This document shows positions 30,119 to 39,032 of a DNA stretch of 64,000 nt, one piece after another (the first letter of the stretch is position 1; each line of letters opens with the position of its first letter). A program made the position numbers and the translations under genes. Under the pieces are notes generated by a model. It was not told the DNA's origin, made no database searches, and saw only the letters and a program-made list of their open reading frames with translations. The stretch lies in assembly GCF_010119615.1 (NCBI RefSeq), contig NZ_QOVG01000008.1, positions 62,001-126,000 of the forward strand, in the 5' to 3' direction. Source of the stretch: Pseudoxanthomonas gei (GTDB lineage Bacteria; Pseudomonadota; Gammaproteobacteria; Xanthomonadales; Xanthomonadaceae).

Positions 30119-31090
30119 ATGACCATGAAACTTTTCCCGTTGCACCTCATCCCCAACGACACCAACTTCAATTTCATGCGCCTGCGCTGGGTCTCCCTGA
30201 GCGTGGCGCTGCTGCTGGCCGTCGTCGCCATCGGCGCCATCGCCTTCAAGGGCTTCAACTACGCCCTGGATTTCACCGGTGGCACCGTGGTGGAAGTGCG
30301 TTTCGACAAGGCTCCCGACGTGGACGGGGTGCGCGATCGCCTGGCCAGCGCAGGCTACACCAGCGCCCAGGTGCAGACCTTCGGCACCGGCAGCGACCTG
30401 TTGATCCGCCTGCAGCCGCGCGAGGGCCAGACCAGTTCCGGCAACGACAACACCACCGTGCAGGAAGTGCTGGCCGCGGCCTCCACGCCGGACAACAACG
30501 CCAGGATGCTTCGCAACGAGTTCGTCGGGCCGCAGGTCGGCAAGGAACTGGCGCTAAACGGCCTGTATGCGCTGATTTTCGTGGTGGTCGGCTTCCTGAT
30601 CTACATCTCGTTCCGCTTCGAGTGGAAGTTCGCGGTGGCGGCGATTTTCACCACCCTGCACGACGTGCTGATCGTGGCCGGCTTCTTCGCCCTGACCGGG
30701 CGCGAGTTCGACCTGACCGTGCTGGCCGGCCTGCTGTCGGTGATGGGCTTCTCGATCAATGACACCATCGTGGTGTTCGACCGCGTGCGCGAGAACTTCC
30801 GCAGCCTGCGCGCCGAGCCGGAGGAGATCCTCAACCGCTCGGTCAACCAGACCCTGTCACGCACCATCATCACTTCGTTCGTGGCCTTCCTGACCGTGCT
30901 GGCGCTGTACATCTACGGCGGCGGTTCGCTGGAAGGCATGGCCATCTCGCAGATGATGGGCATCGTGATCGGTACCATTTCCTCGATCTTCGTGGCCTGT
31001 CCGCTGCTGACCATCTGGTTGCTGAAGGTCACCAAGCAGGACCTGCTGCCCAAGGCCAAGGAAGAAGCCGCGCTGGCGCGACGCCCGTAA
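30119..31090 (+). CDS. secF: Protein translocase subunit SecF
   Basis: A 323-residue partner of SecD. It begins MTMKLFPLHLIPNDTNFNF (a second ATG at 30125 is equally possible), has ALDFTGGTVVEVRF after the first membrane segment and GFSINDTIVVFDRVRENFR, the family signature, in the C-terminal bundle. It ends the operon before a strong terminator. Confidence 0.97.
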   Translation: MTMKLFPLHLIPNDTNFNFMRLRWVSLSVALLLAVVAIGAIAFKGFNYALDFTGGTVVEVRFDKAPDVDGVRDRLASAGYTSAQVQTFGTGSDLLIRLQPREGQTSSGNDNTTVQEVLAAASTPDNNARMLRNEFVGPQVGKELALNGLYALIFVVVGFLIYISFRFEWKFAVAAIFTTLHDVLIVAGFFALTGREFDLTVLAGLLSVMGFSINDTIVVFDRVRENFRSLRAEPEEILNRSVNQTLSRTIITSFVAFLTVLALYIYGGGSLEGMAISQMMGIVIGTISSIFVACPLLTIWLLKVTKQDLLPKAKEEAALARRP

Positions 31091-31110
31091 CGCGGTCGAA
31101 GCCGAAAACG

Positions 31111-31141
31111 AAAAAGGCCGCGAAGTTCTCGCGGCCTTTTT
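31111..31141 (+). terminator. Terminator of the yajC-secDF operon
   Basis: GGCCGCGA and TCGCGGCC stem with loop AGTTC, followed by five T and preceded by five A, so it could also serve the converging suhB transcript. Confidence 0.92.
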
Positions 31142-31163
31142 CATGCATCGGTTTTTGCTGTGA

Positions 31164-31223
31164 GCGGGCCGTGCCCGCGATGCTGTTGCGAAAAACCCAT
31201 GGAGCATCGCGGGCGAGGCCCGC
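31164..31223. repeat. 21-bp imperfect inverted repeat
   Basis: GCGGGCCGTGCCCGCGATGCT (one arm, 31164-31184) pairs with 31203-31223 with two mismatches. GCGGGCGAGGCCCGC-type arms are a dispersed REP motif in this group. Confidence 0.7.
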
Positions 31224-31238
31224 ACCTACGAAGGGAGG

Positions 31239-32063
31239 TCAGTTGAAGCTGGCGGCGTAACCGGAAGTCACAATGGTTTTCTGCAGCGCTTCGCAGACCT
31301 TGATGTTGCCGGCCACTACCTGGAAATCCCTGGCGCCCTGGAAGTCCAGGCGCGCCAGGTTGGCGCCCTTGTAGTCGCAGACCTTGCCGCCGGCTTCGCG
31401 CACCAGCAGCACCCCGGCGGCGATGTCCCAGGCCTTGAGGCCAGCCTCGAAATAACCGTCGCTGCGGCCACAGGCCACGTAGGCCAGGTCCAGCGCGGCC
31501 GAACCGGTGCGGCGTACGTCCTCGGCGTGCACCAGCAGTTCGCGCACGCATTCCAGCTGCGCGCCGGCCCGGGCGCGCTCACGCGGTGCGAAACCGGTGC
31601 CGAGGATGGTGCTGCCCAGGTCCTTGCGGTCGTGGACGCGGATGCGGCGCTCATTGAGTTGGGCGCCGCTGCCACGGCTGGCGGTGAACAGCTCGTTGCG
31701 CAGCGGGTCGAAGATCACCGCGTCGGTCGCCTCGCCGTTGTCGCAAAGGGCGATGGACACGCAGTAGTGCGGGAAGCCGCGCAGGTAGTTGCTGGTGCCG
31801 TCCAGCGGGTCGATGACCCACGTGTACCGACCGTTCTTGCCGCCCGAGCCGCCGCCTTCCTCGCCCAGGATCGAATAATCCGGATAGGCGCGCTTGAGTT
31901 CCTTGATCACGGCCTTCTCGGCGTCGCCATCCACCTCGCTGGCGTAGTCCAGGCGTCCCTTTTCCACCACGGTCAGGCTGTCGAGCTTGTTGATGCTGCG
32001 CAGCAGGACGTTGCCCCCCTGGCGTGCGGCCTTGACCATGATGGTGACGACGGGATTCAACAT
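31239..32063 (-). CDS. suhB: Inositol-1-monophosphatase family protein SuhB
   Basis: A 274-residue metal-dependent phosphatase. [23 protein letters not shown] (the Mg-binding Asp cluster) and the C-terminal [16 protein letters not shown] block are all present. SuhB also joins the rRNA antitermination complex in gammaproteobacteria. Divergent from trmJ; the pair is found side by side in many relatives. Confidence 0.96.
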   Translation of the reverse strand: MLNPVVTIMVKAARQGGNVLLRSINKLDSLTVVEKGRLDYASEVDGDAEKAVIKELKRAYPDYSILGEEGGGSGGKNGRYTWVIDPLDGTSNYLRGFPHYCVSIALCDNGEATDAVIFDPLRNELFTASRGSGAQLNERRIRVHDRKDLGSTILGTGFAPRERARAGAQLECVRELLVHAEDVRRTGSAALDLAYVACGRSDGYFEAGLKAWDIAAGVLLVREAGGKVCDYKGANLARLDFQGARDFQVVAGNIKVCEALQKTIVTSGYAASFN

Positions 32064-32170
32064 GGGCTACAGGCCTCGGGTGGACTGCCAGTGCAGTCGG
32101 GTGGAAGGAACAAGGGGGAAAAGAGCAGCACGGCGCGGAGACCGGCCCGGGCAGTTTAACATCTACACCC

Positions 32171-32950
32171 ATGAACACTCCCGACCCTGTGATGGAAGCC
32201 GCCACCCGCATCCGCATCGTGCTGGTGGGCACCCAGCACCCCGGCAACATCGGCGCGGCGGCACGCGCGCTGAAGACCATGGGCCTGTCGCGGCTGGTGC
32301 TGGTGGCGCCCGAGCAATACCCGGCCGACGAGGCCTTCCGCCGGGCCGCCGGCGCCGACGACGTGCTGGCCCAGGCCCCGGTCGTGGCGACCCTGGCCGA
32401 GGCGATATCGGACTGCCGCTTCGTGCTGGGCTGCACGGCGCGCAGCCGGCGGGTGGCGCTGGAGGAACTGGGGCCGCGCGAGGCGGCTTCGAAAGTGGTC
32501 GCGCTCGCCGCCGCGGACGAGGTCGCCCTGGTCTTCGGCCGCGAGCGCACCGGCCTGAGCAACGAGGAACTGCAGCTGTGCCACGCCTCGGTCCATATCC
32601 CGGCCAACCCCGAATACAGCTCGCTGAACCTGGCTGCGGCCGTGCAGGTGCTGGCCTATGAACTGCGGGTCGCATTGCTGGCCGGTCATGCCCTCCCGGA
32701 TGCAACTGCCACCCCACGCCAGGAGCTGGCCGCATCGCACGCGCAGATGGAAGGCCTGTTCGCGCAGCTCGGTGAGACCCTGGACGACATCGACTTCCAC
32801 AAGGGCCGGGCACCGGATTCGGCGATGCGCAAGTTGCGCAGGTTGTTCCTGCGCGCGACCCTGACCGAGCAGGAAGTACGCCTGATGCGCGGCATCCTCG
32901 CCGACGCGCAAAGGATGGCGAGATTGGCGGGGGCCAAGGCCCCGGAATGA
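32171..32950 (+). CDS. trmJ: tRNA (cytidine/uridine-2'-O-)-methyltransferase TrmJ
   Basis: A 259-residue SPOUT enzyme that 2'-O-methylates position 32 of tRNAs. IRIVLVGTQHPGNIGAAARA, LVFGRERTGLSNEEL and SLNLAAAVQVLAYELR form the trefoil-knot motifs. The divergent suhB start is 107 bases away. Confidence 0.95.
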   Translation: MNTPDPVMEAATRIRIVLVGTQHPGNIGAAARALKTMGLSRLVLVAPEQYPADEAFRRAAGADDVLAQAPVVATLAEAISDCRFVLGCTARSRRVALEELGPREAASKVVALAAADEVALVFGRERTGLSNEELQLCHASVHIPANPEYSSLNLAAAVQVLAYELRVALLAGHALPDATATPRQELAASHAQMEGLFAQLGETLDDIDFHKGRAPDSAMRKLRRLFLRATLTEQEVRLMRGILADAQRMARLAGAKAPE

Positions 32951-33954
32951 TCACTACCCGTGTCGTTGGCTTTCGGCTAGTCTCCCCTCTGCTGCCAATG
33001 CGAGCCCCGACGTTGCGTACCGCCTTGCTTGGCCTTGCCCTCCTGTTGTCGCATTCCCTTGCCCTGGCGGCGGTCCCCGCGCCGGCCGCCTCGGCGCCAG
33101 CAGCGTCCACCGGCGGCGGCGTACTGGTGATCGGCCGCATCAGCGACGATCCCAAGGCCCATTACGAGCAGCTCAAGCCGCTGCTGGACTACGTGGTGCC
33201 ACGCATGCGCGACGTCGGCATCACCGAGGGCCGCATCCTGATGGCGCGCGATGCGCAGCAGATGACCAGCTATCTTCGCCGCGGGCGCGTGGACTGGGTC
33301 ACCGAAACCTCCGGCACCGGCATGCAGCTGCAGAAGCGCGCGGGTGCCAGGCCGCTGGTGCTGACCGAACGCGGCGGTGTCAGCCGCTATCACTCGGTGT
33401 TCTTCGTGCGCAAGGACAGCGGCATCAACAGCCTTTCCGACCTGAAAGGCCGCAGCATCGCCTTCCAGAGCACCGCCTCGACCAGCGCCTACATCGTGCC
33501 GGCGGCCGCGCTGCTGGACCAGGGCCTGCAGCTGGAGATCCTGCTGTCGCCGCTGGATCGGCCTACGCCGAATTCGGTGGGTTACGTGTTCGCGCGTTCC
33601 GAGCTGAATATCGCCGCCTGGGTGCACAAGCGGCTGGTCGATGCCGGCGTGCTGAGCAGCCTGGACTGGGACGATGCCCGGCGCATGCCCGCTACCTTTC
33701 GCGAGGACCTGAAGATCATCCACGAAACGCCCGACTATCCGCGTGCGCTGGAAATGGTGCGCGGTGATCTGGATTCCAGGGTCGAGGCACGCCTGCGCGA
33801 GGTGTTGCTGGAAGCGGCCAACGACCCCGCCGCGCGCGAGGCGATGGCGCTGTTCTTCCGCACCACGCGCTTCCTGCCGGTGGACCCGGCTTCGCGCGCG
33901 GGCCTGGACCGGGTACGCGACGGTGCCACGCGCGTGCGTGAGCGGGTCGAGTGA
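32947..33954 (+). CDS. PhnD-like periplasmic phosphate/phosphonate-type binding protein
   Basis: A 335-residue protein; ATG at 32947 overlaps the trmJ stop, but MRAPTLRTALLGLALLLSH (ATG at 32998) is the more natural signal peptide start. The mature part fits the PhnD/SsuA-like periplasmic binding fold: VLVIGRISDDPKAHYEQLKPLLDYV, SYLRRGRVDWVTETSGT, FFVRKDSGINSLSDLKGRSIAFQ and STSAYIVPAAALL. No ABC transporter genes follow. Instead its last bases overlap a membrane GGDEF-EAL gene (GTGA), so it probably acts as the ligand-sensing partner of that protein. Ligand unknown. Confidence 0.8.
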   Translation: MITTRVVGFRLVSPLLPMRAPTLRTALLGLALLLSHSLALAAVPAPAASAPAASTGGGVLVIGRISDDPKAHYEQLKPLLDYVVPRMRDVGITEGRILMARDAQQMTSYLRRGRVDWVTETSGTGMQLQKRAGARPLVLTERGGVSRYHSVFFVRKDSGINSLSDLKGRSIAFQSTASTSAYIVPAAALLDQGLQLEILLSPLDRPTPNSVGYVFARSELNIAAWVHKRLVDAGVLSSLDWDDARRMPATFREDLKIIHETPDYPRALEMVRGDLDSRVEARLREVLLEAANDPAAREAMALFFRTTRFLPVDPASRAGLDRVRDGATRVRERVE

Positions 33955-36071
33955 AAGCCCTTCGTTTCGGCCTGCAGGCCCGTTTCCTGGTAGGCATGGG
34001 CCTGACCTTGGCGGTCGTGTTTGCGTTGCTCGCCCTGGTCCTGCAACGGCAGTCGATGATGCAGCGCGAGGTCGACGGGCTGGCGCGCGAGGCGATGCAG
34101 GGCATGGCCGCCGATGCGCTTAGCCGGCGCGGCGAGGCGATGGTCGAGCAGCTTGCCGATTCCCTCACCAACCCCCTGTATTTTTCCGACCTGGACACGA
34201 TAGGAATCACCGTGCGCGCGGCCTCGCGCCAGCCCGACGTGGCCTATGTGCTGGTGTACGACAGTGGCGGCAACATCGTGCATGACGGCACCTACGACAT
34301 CGCCGCGTACGGCCAGCCGATGACCGATCCGCTGGCGCGCGCGGCGGCCAACTCCGACCACCTGCTCACGCAATGGTCGCAACGGGTGGTGGATGTATCC
34401 GAGGCGATCAGCATCGGCAACGAGCGCATCGGCGGGGTGCGAGTGGGCTATTCGCTGGCCGACATACGCGCCAGCGAGGAGCGCGCGGCAGGCAACCTCA
34501 ACAGCCGCCTGCAGGAACTCGGCAGGCGACACATGGGCTGGTTCGTGCTGTTGCTTGCTACCCTGGCCGCGGTATGCGTGGCCATCGCCTGGTACGTGCA
34601 GCGCACCCTGGTGAAGCCGATCCGCCAGCTTGCCGATGCAGCCAACGCCATCGGCGTGGGCAACTACGACGCCAAGCGCCTGGTCAGCGCGCGGCAGGAC
34701 GAAGTGGGCGACCTGGTGCGCGCTTTCAGCGACATGAATGACAGCATCGCGCGGCATGACCGCGACGTGCGGCGCATGGCCTACACCGATGCGCTGACCG
34801 GACTGACCAACCGGCTGGCGTTCCGCGAAAGCCTGGACCACCGGCTGATGATGCTGCGCGGCGCGGGTCGGCAGCTGGCGCTGCTGTTCGCCGACATCGA
34901 CGACTTCAAGCGGGTCAACGACACCCTGGGCCACGAAGCCGGAGACGAGGTGCTGGTGCAGTTCGCCAATCGCATCCGCGGCGCGGTCGAACGCATGGGT
35001 GGCGATGAAGCCCTGCTGGCGCGTTTCGGTGGCGACGAATTCGTCATCCTCATCCAGAACGGCGACGTGCGCGCGGCGGCCACGCAACTGGCCGAGGCAC
35101 TGGTCAAGGAACTGGGGCAGCCGCTGGTGGTCGAGGGACGGCAGGTGTTCCTGGGTACGTCCATCGGCATCACCCTGTTCCCGGAAGACGCTTCAGGCGC
35201 AACGGCGCTGATGAAGAACGGCGATATCGCGATGTACCAGGCCAAGGTGGCCGGCAAGAACTGCTACCGCTTCTACAGCCGGGCCATGGACCAGGCGGTG
35301 GAAAGACGCGTGCACATGGAACAGGAATTGCGCGGCGCGTGGGAGCGTGGCGAGCTCAGCCTGGTCTACCAGCCGATCCTCAGCCTGGCCGACAACCGCA
35401 TCGTCGGCGCCGAAGCGCTGTTGCGATGGCAGCATCCGGACCTGGGGTCGATCGCGCCGTCGGTGTTCATCGACGTGGCCGAGCAGAGTGGCTTGATCGA
35501 GAGCATCGGCCCGCGTGTGCTGCGGGCAGCCTGCATGGCCGCATCGCACTGGCCGGTGGACCCGATAACCCAGGAGGCCCCGTTCGTCGCGGTCAACGTC
35601 TCGCCGCGCCAGTTGCGCAGTGGCGACTTGCCCGAGGAAGTCGCCTCGTGCCTGCGCGACACCGGCCTGCCGGCCTCGCGGCTGCACCTGGAACTCACCG
35701 AGACCGCGGTCATCAGCGACGAGGCGCACGCCAGCGCGCTGCTGGCCAAGTTGCACCGAACGGGGGTGAAGGTGTGGCTGGATGATTTCGGCACCGGCTT
35801 CTCGGGGCTGAGCCACCTGCGCCGCGTGCCGGTGGACGGGGTCAAGATCGACCGCAGTTTCATTGCCGACATGCAGCGCGACCCGGATGACTTGGCCCTG
35901 ACCACGGCCATCATCGCCATGGCCCATTCGCTGGGGATCACGGTGGTGGCCGAAGGCGTGGAGAAGGAAGCACAGTTCGACATCCTGCGCGCGCGTGGCT
36001 GCGACCTGGCCCAGGGTTACTGGATGGGTTACCCGATGAGCGCCAGCGAATTCGAACAGCTGCTGGTCTGA
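33951..36071 (+). CDS. Membrane GGDEF-EAL c-di-GMP protein with HAMP
   Basis: A 706-residue bifunctional-type protein starting at GTG, overlapping the binding-protein stop. It has a membrane helix at about 8-31, a periplasmic sensor region (about 32-195), a second helix (MGWFVLLLATLAAVCVAIAW), HAMP, then a GGDEF domain with intact GGDEF at 360-364 and an EAL domain with EAL at 488-490 and DDFGTGFSGLSHL later. Both catalytic motifs look intact, so it could make or break c-di-GMP. The coupled periplasmic protein likely feeds it the signal. Confidence 0.93.
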   Translation: MKALRFGLQARFLVGMGLTLAVVFALLALVLQRQSMMQREVDGLAREAMQGMAADALSRRGEAMVEQLADSLTNPLYFSDLDTIGITVRAASRQPDVAYVLVYDSGGNIVHDGTYDIAAYGQPMTDPLARAAANSDHLLTQWSQRVVDVSEAISIGNERIGGVRVGYSLADIRASEERAAGNLNSRLQELGRRHMGWFVLLLATLAAVCVAIAWYVQRTLVKPIRQLADAANAIGVGNYDAKRLVSARQDEVGDLVRAFSDMNDSIARHDRDVRRMAYTDALTGLTNRLAFRESLDHRLMMLRGAGRQLALLFADIDDFKRVNDTLGHEAGDEVLVQFANRIRGAVERMGGDEALLARFGGDEFVILIQNGDVRAAATQLAEALVKELGQPLVVEGRQVFLGTSIGITLFPEDASGATALMKNGDIAMYQAKVAGKNCYRFYSRAMDQAVERRVHMEQELRGAWERGELSLVYQPILSLADNRIVGAEALLRWQHPDLGSIAPSVFIDVAEQSGLIESIGPRVLRAACMAASHWPVDPITQEAPFVAVNVSPRQLRSGDLPEEVASCLRDTGLPASRLHLELTETAVISDEAHASALLAKLHRTGVKVWLDDFGTGFSGLSHLRRVPVDGVKIDRSFIADMQRDPDDLALTTAIIAMAHSLGITVVAEGVEKEAQFDILRARGCDLAQGYWMGYPMSASEFEQLLV

Positions 36072-36086
36072 GTTGTTGCGGCCGGC

Positions 36087-36731
36087 TCAGAACCAGCCGT
36101 CGACCACCCGCACCAGGTTGCCGGAGACGAATCCGAAGCTGACCACCGCGATTGCCCCGGCCAGCCAGGCCACCAGCATCAGCGCCCCGTCGCGTTCCAG
36201 CAGCGCCAGTACGAACAGCAGTAGCAGCACGCCGAACAGATAGTTGGTGAAGGGAATCGGCAACGCCAGCAGCAGGCCCAGCAACACCAGCAGCAGTCCG
36301 GTGAAAGCGCTGGCGACGGGATGGTCCAGCACGCCCTCCATGCGGGGGCGCACCAGCTTTTCCAGCCAGGCCAGCCAGCGCGAAGTCATGTCGCGGAAGC
36401 GTCCCATCGACTTGCGGTGCGGGCCGCGGCTGGCGAGGAACGCCGGCAGCCAGGGCTTGCGCATGCCCACCAGCAACTGGGCGCCGATCAGCACGACCAG
36501 CGGACCGCTGATCGCGCCGGCGACGCCGGGAATGGGAAGGAATGCGGGCAGGATGCCGACGAACAGCAACATGCCGAACGCGCTGTGCCGCAGCCCCGAA
36601 AGCAGGTCGCCGAGGCGCAGGTGGTCTTCAGGATCGCCCGAAGCGAAATCATCCAGCACCGCACGCGCGCCCACGTGCGCCCTGGCCTGTGGATCGGCCG
36701 CGCCCTCGGGGTCAGGCGCTGGTTTCGTCAT
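36087..36731 (-). CDS. ExoD-family membrane protein
   Basis: A 214-residue protein with about four hydrophobic helices (ALPIPFTNYLFGVLLLLFVL; SFTGLL-like stretch; two more at about 45-90 and 190-208) and the LPAFLPIPGVAGAISGPLVVLIGAQ block of the ExoD family, named for an exopolysaccharide gene of Sinorhizobium; the biochemical role is unknown. Its start overlaps the end of the CBS-domain gene by 20 bases, so the two are co-transcribed. Confidence 0.85.
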   Translation of the reverse strand: MTKPAPDPEGAADPQARAHVGARAVLDDFASGDPEDHLRLGDLLSGLRHSAFGMLLFVGILPAFLPIPGVAGAISGPLVVLIGAQLLVGMRKPWLPAFLASRGPHRKSMGRFRDMTSRWLAWLEKLVRPRMEGVLDHPVASAFTGLLLVLLGLLLALPIPFTNYLFGVLLLLFVLALLERDGALMLVAWLAGAIAVVSFGFVSGNLVRVVDGWF

Positions 36732-38064
36732 CTTCGTCGTCGGCTATTTTCTGCAGCAGCAGCTTGTCGATGCGGGCGCCGTCCAGGTCGACCACTTCGA
36801 TGCGCCAGCCGGCCCATTCCAGGTGTTCGCCCACGTGGGGAATGCGACCGAACTGCTCGATCACCAGGCCTGCGATGGTGTTGTAGTCTGCCTCGTCGCC
36901 ATCGGGCAGGGCCACGCCGCCGAGCAGCTCGCGCAGGTCATCGTTGGGCAACGAACCGTCGACCAGCAGCGAGCCATCGTCGCGGGTCACCACCAGCGCA
37001 TCCTCGTCGCTGTTCTCGGCGGCCTGCAGGCGCCCGACCACCGCGCCCATCAGGTCGCTCAGCGTCACCAGTCCCTGGATCTCGCCGTACTCGTCCACCA
37101 CCAGGGCCAGCGATTGCTGTTCCTCGCGCAGGATTTCCAGCAGCTTCATCGCATGGGTGGATTCTGAAACGAACAGCGGTGCGCGCAGGTTCTGGAAGAT
37201 CTCGGGGGAGCGTTCGGCGAAGCGGTCGATCAACGACTTCACTTCCAGGATGCCGACCACGTCCTGGTCGTTGCCGCGGTATACCGGGAAACGCGAGAAT
37301 TGCGACTGCCGCATGGTGTCGATATTGCTCTCGTAGCTGGCCGACTGGTCCAGCCACACGATGCGCTTGCGCGGGGTCATCAGGCTGTCCGCCGTACGGT
37401 CGCCCAGGCGCAGTACGCGGTTGACCATGTTGCGCTCGTCCACGTCGATGACGCCCTGCGCATGGCCCTCGCTGACCAGCATGCGGATCTCTTCCTGGCT
37501 GACCGCGTTGCGGTCGCCGTCGCGGATACCCAGCATGCGCAGCACCAGGCGGTTGATCGCGCCCAGCACGAAGACTACCGGACGCGCGAAGCGCGACAGC
37601 CAGTCCAGCGGAATGGCCACCACCGCGGCGATGTTCTCCGGGTTGGTCAGGGCCAGGCGCTTGGGGATCAACTCACCGAAGATGACCGAGCTGGAGGTGA
37701 TCAGGGTCACCGCGGTGACCGTGCCGATGACGGCCGCATATTCGCTGGCGTTGGGCCAGGTGCCGACCAGCCAGCCGGTCACCAGGGTGCCTATGGCTTC
37801 GCCACCGAAAAGTCCGGCAAGCACGCCGATGCCCGTAATGCCGATCTGCACCGTGGACAACAGGTTGTCCGGATGCTCGGCCAGCGCCAGCGCGACCCGG
37901 GCGCCGCGGCTTTCCTGCCCCAGCTGCTTGAGGCGCAATTTGCGCGAGGTCATCAAGGCCATCTCCGACAACGCGAAGAAGCCATTGAGGACGATAAGCC
38001 CAGCAACGATCAGCAGCTCAAGCACGCGGGCGGTTCCGGCCGGTGCAGGCTGCTGCTGGGGCAC
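36712..38064 (-). CDS. CNNM/CorC-HlyC family protein with CBS pair
   Basis: A 450-residue membrane protein: an N-terminal DUF21/CNNM domain with about four helices (LELLIVAGLIVLNGFFALSEMALMTSRKLRL), two CBS domains (about 215-340: MTPRKRIVWLD; LVTLSDLMGAVVG) and a C-terminal CorC_HlyC domain (about 360-440). The family is linked to Mg2+/Co2+ transport or resistance. The start at GTG 38064 is uncertain; an in-frame GTG at 38025 directly before the first helix is possible. Confidence 0.9.
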   Translation of the reverse strand: MPQQQPAPAGTARVLELLIVAGLIVLNGFFALSEMALMTSRKLRLKQLGQESRGARVALALAEHPDNLLSTVQIGITGIGVLAGLFGGEAIGTLVTGWLVGTWPNASEYAAVIGTVTAVTLITSSSVIFGELIPKRLALTNPENIAAVVAIPLDWLSRFARPVVFVLGAINRLVLRMLGIRDGDRNAVSQEEIRMLVSEGHAQGVIDVDERNMVNRVLRLGDRTADSLMTPRKRIVWLDQSASYESNIDTMRQSQFSRFPVYRGNDQDVVGILEVKSLIDRFAERSPEIFQNLRAPLFVSESTHAMKLLEILREEQQSLALVVDEYGEIQGLVTLSDLMGAVVGRLQAAENSDEDALVVTRDDGSLLVDGSLPNDDLRELLGGVALPDGDEADYNTIAGLVIEQFGRIPHVGEHLEWAGWRIEVVDLDGARIDKLLLQKIADDEDDETSA

Positions 38065-38239
38065 GCATCACAGCAGGGCTGCGCGTGCGGAGAGGGGGGG
38101 TAGGGTCGTCTTCCATAAAGTGCGCCTGGGCGCGGTGCGGAGTCTAGCAAACCCGCCCGGGGCATTGCGGCAAGGCCGGGTCGCCGGCGCCCGCGCTGCC
38201 CAGGGGTTCGGTGTTTGCCACTCCCCGACGCGAAACGGT

Positions 38240-38245
38240 CATAAT
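38240..38245 (+). promoter_or_regulatory. Candidate -10 box for the DUF47-pit pair
   Basis: CATAAT about 45 bases before the DUF47 ATG. The 226-base divergent region 38065-38290 otherwise shows no gene; no obvious Pho box was found by eye. Confidence 0.35.
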
Positions 38246-38290
38246 CCCGCCCGGTTGCCGTCCCTTCCGTGACGGCGGGGTACGTCTTCC

Positions 38291-38917
38291 ATGTTCTCGC
38301 TGCAGACCATCTTCGGCTCCGGCCAGCAGTTCTATACCTTGCTGGACGATGCGGCTCAGGCCGCCTTCGACAGTACCAAGGCCTTGCACGCCATGATGAA
38401 GACGACAGACCGCCAGCCGGCGCTGGATGCCTTCAAGCTGGCACGCCAGCGCGAACGTACCGCCTCGGACAAGATCGGCAAGGCGCTGGTCGAAAGCTTC
38501 ATCACGCCGATCGAGCGCGAGGACATCGAAGCGCTGGGCTCGGCCCTGTACAAGATCCCCAAGCAGGTCGAGAAATTCGCCGACCGCTATTCGCTGGCGA
38601 CCAAGCACCTGGAAGGGATCGATTTCGCGCCACGCGCGGCGATGCTGGAACAGGCCGCCTCGGTGGTGGTCGACATGGTGCACGACCTGCAGAAGATGAA
38701 CATCGATCGCATGACCGTGCTCAACGACAAGCTGCGTGCGCTGGAGAACGAAGCCGATCGCCTGATGCTGGAGCTCTACCGCGACATCTATTCCGGTCGC
38801 CTGGACAACCTGCAGATGTTCCTGCTCAAGGAATTCTTCGAGATCCTGGAAAAAGCCATCGACCGCTGCCGCGAGGCGGGCGTGGTGGCGTACCAGATCG
38901 TATTGAAGAACAGCTGA
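38291..38917 (+). CDS. DUF47-family (PhoU-like) phosphate transport regulator
   Basis: A 208-residue all-helical protein with repeated PhoU-like segments, including IGKALVESFITPIEREDIEALGSALYKIP and MFLLKEFFEILEKAIDRC. DUF47 proteins accompany Pit transporters and are thought to control phosphate uptake. The pit gene follows 115 bases downstream on the same strand, matching the usual pair. Confidence 0.93.
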   Translation: MFSLQTIFGSGQQFYTLLDDAAQAAFDSTKALHAMMKTTDRQPALDAFKLARQRERTASDKIGKALVESFITPIEREDIEALGSALYKIPKQVEKFADRYSLATKHLEGIDFAPRAAMLEQAASVVVDMVHDLQKMNIDRMTVLNDKLRALENEADRLMLELYRDIYSGRLDNLQMFLLKEFFEILEKAIDRCREAGVVAYQIVLKNS

Positions 38918-39032
38918 CGGTGGATGGCGATGCTGTGCGCGCCCTCGGCGCGCATCGACACGCAGGCCCCGCCCGGGTTGGCATGCCCAAGCCGCGGCAC
39001 CTTAGCGATGCAATGCAAATGAAGAGGCCTCC

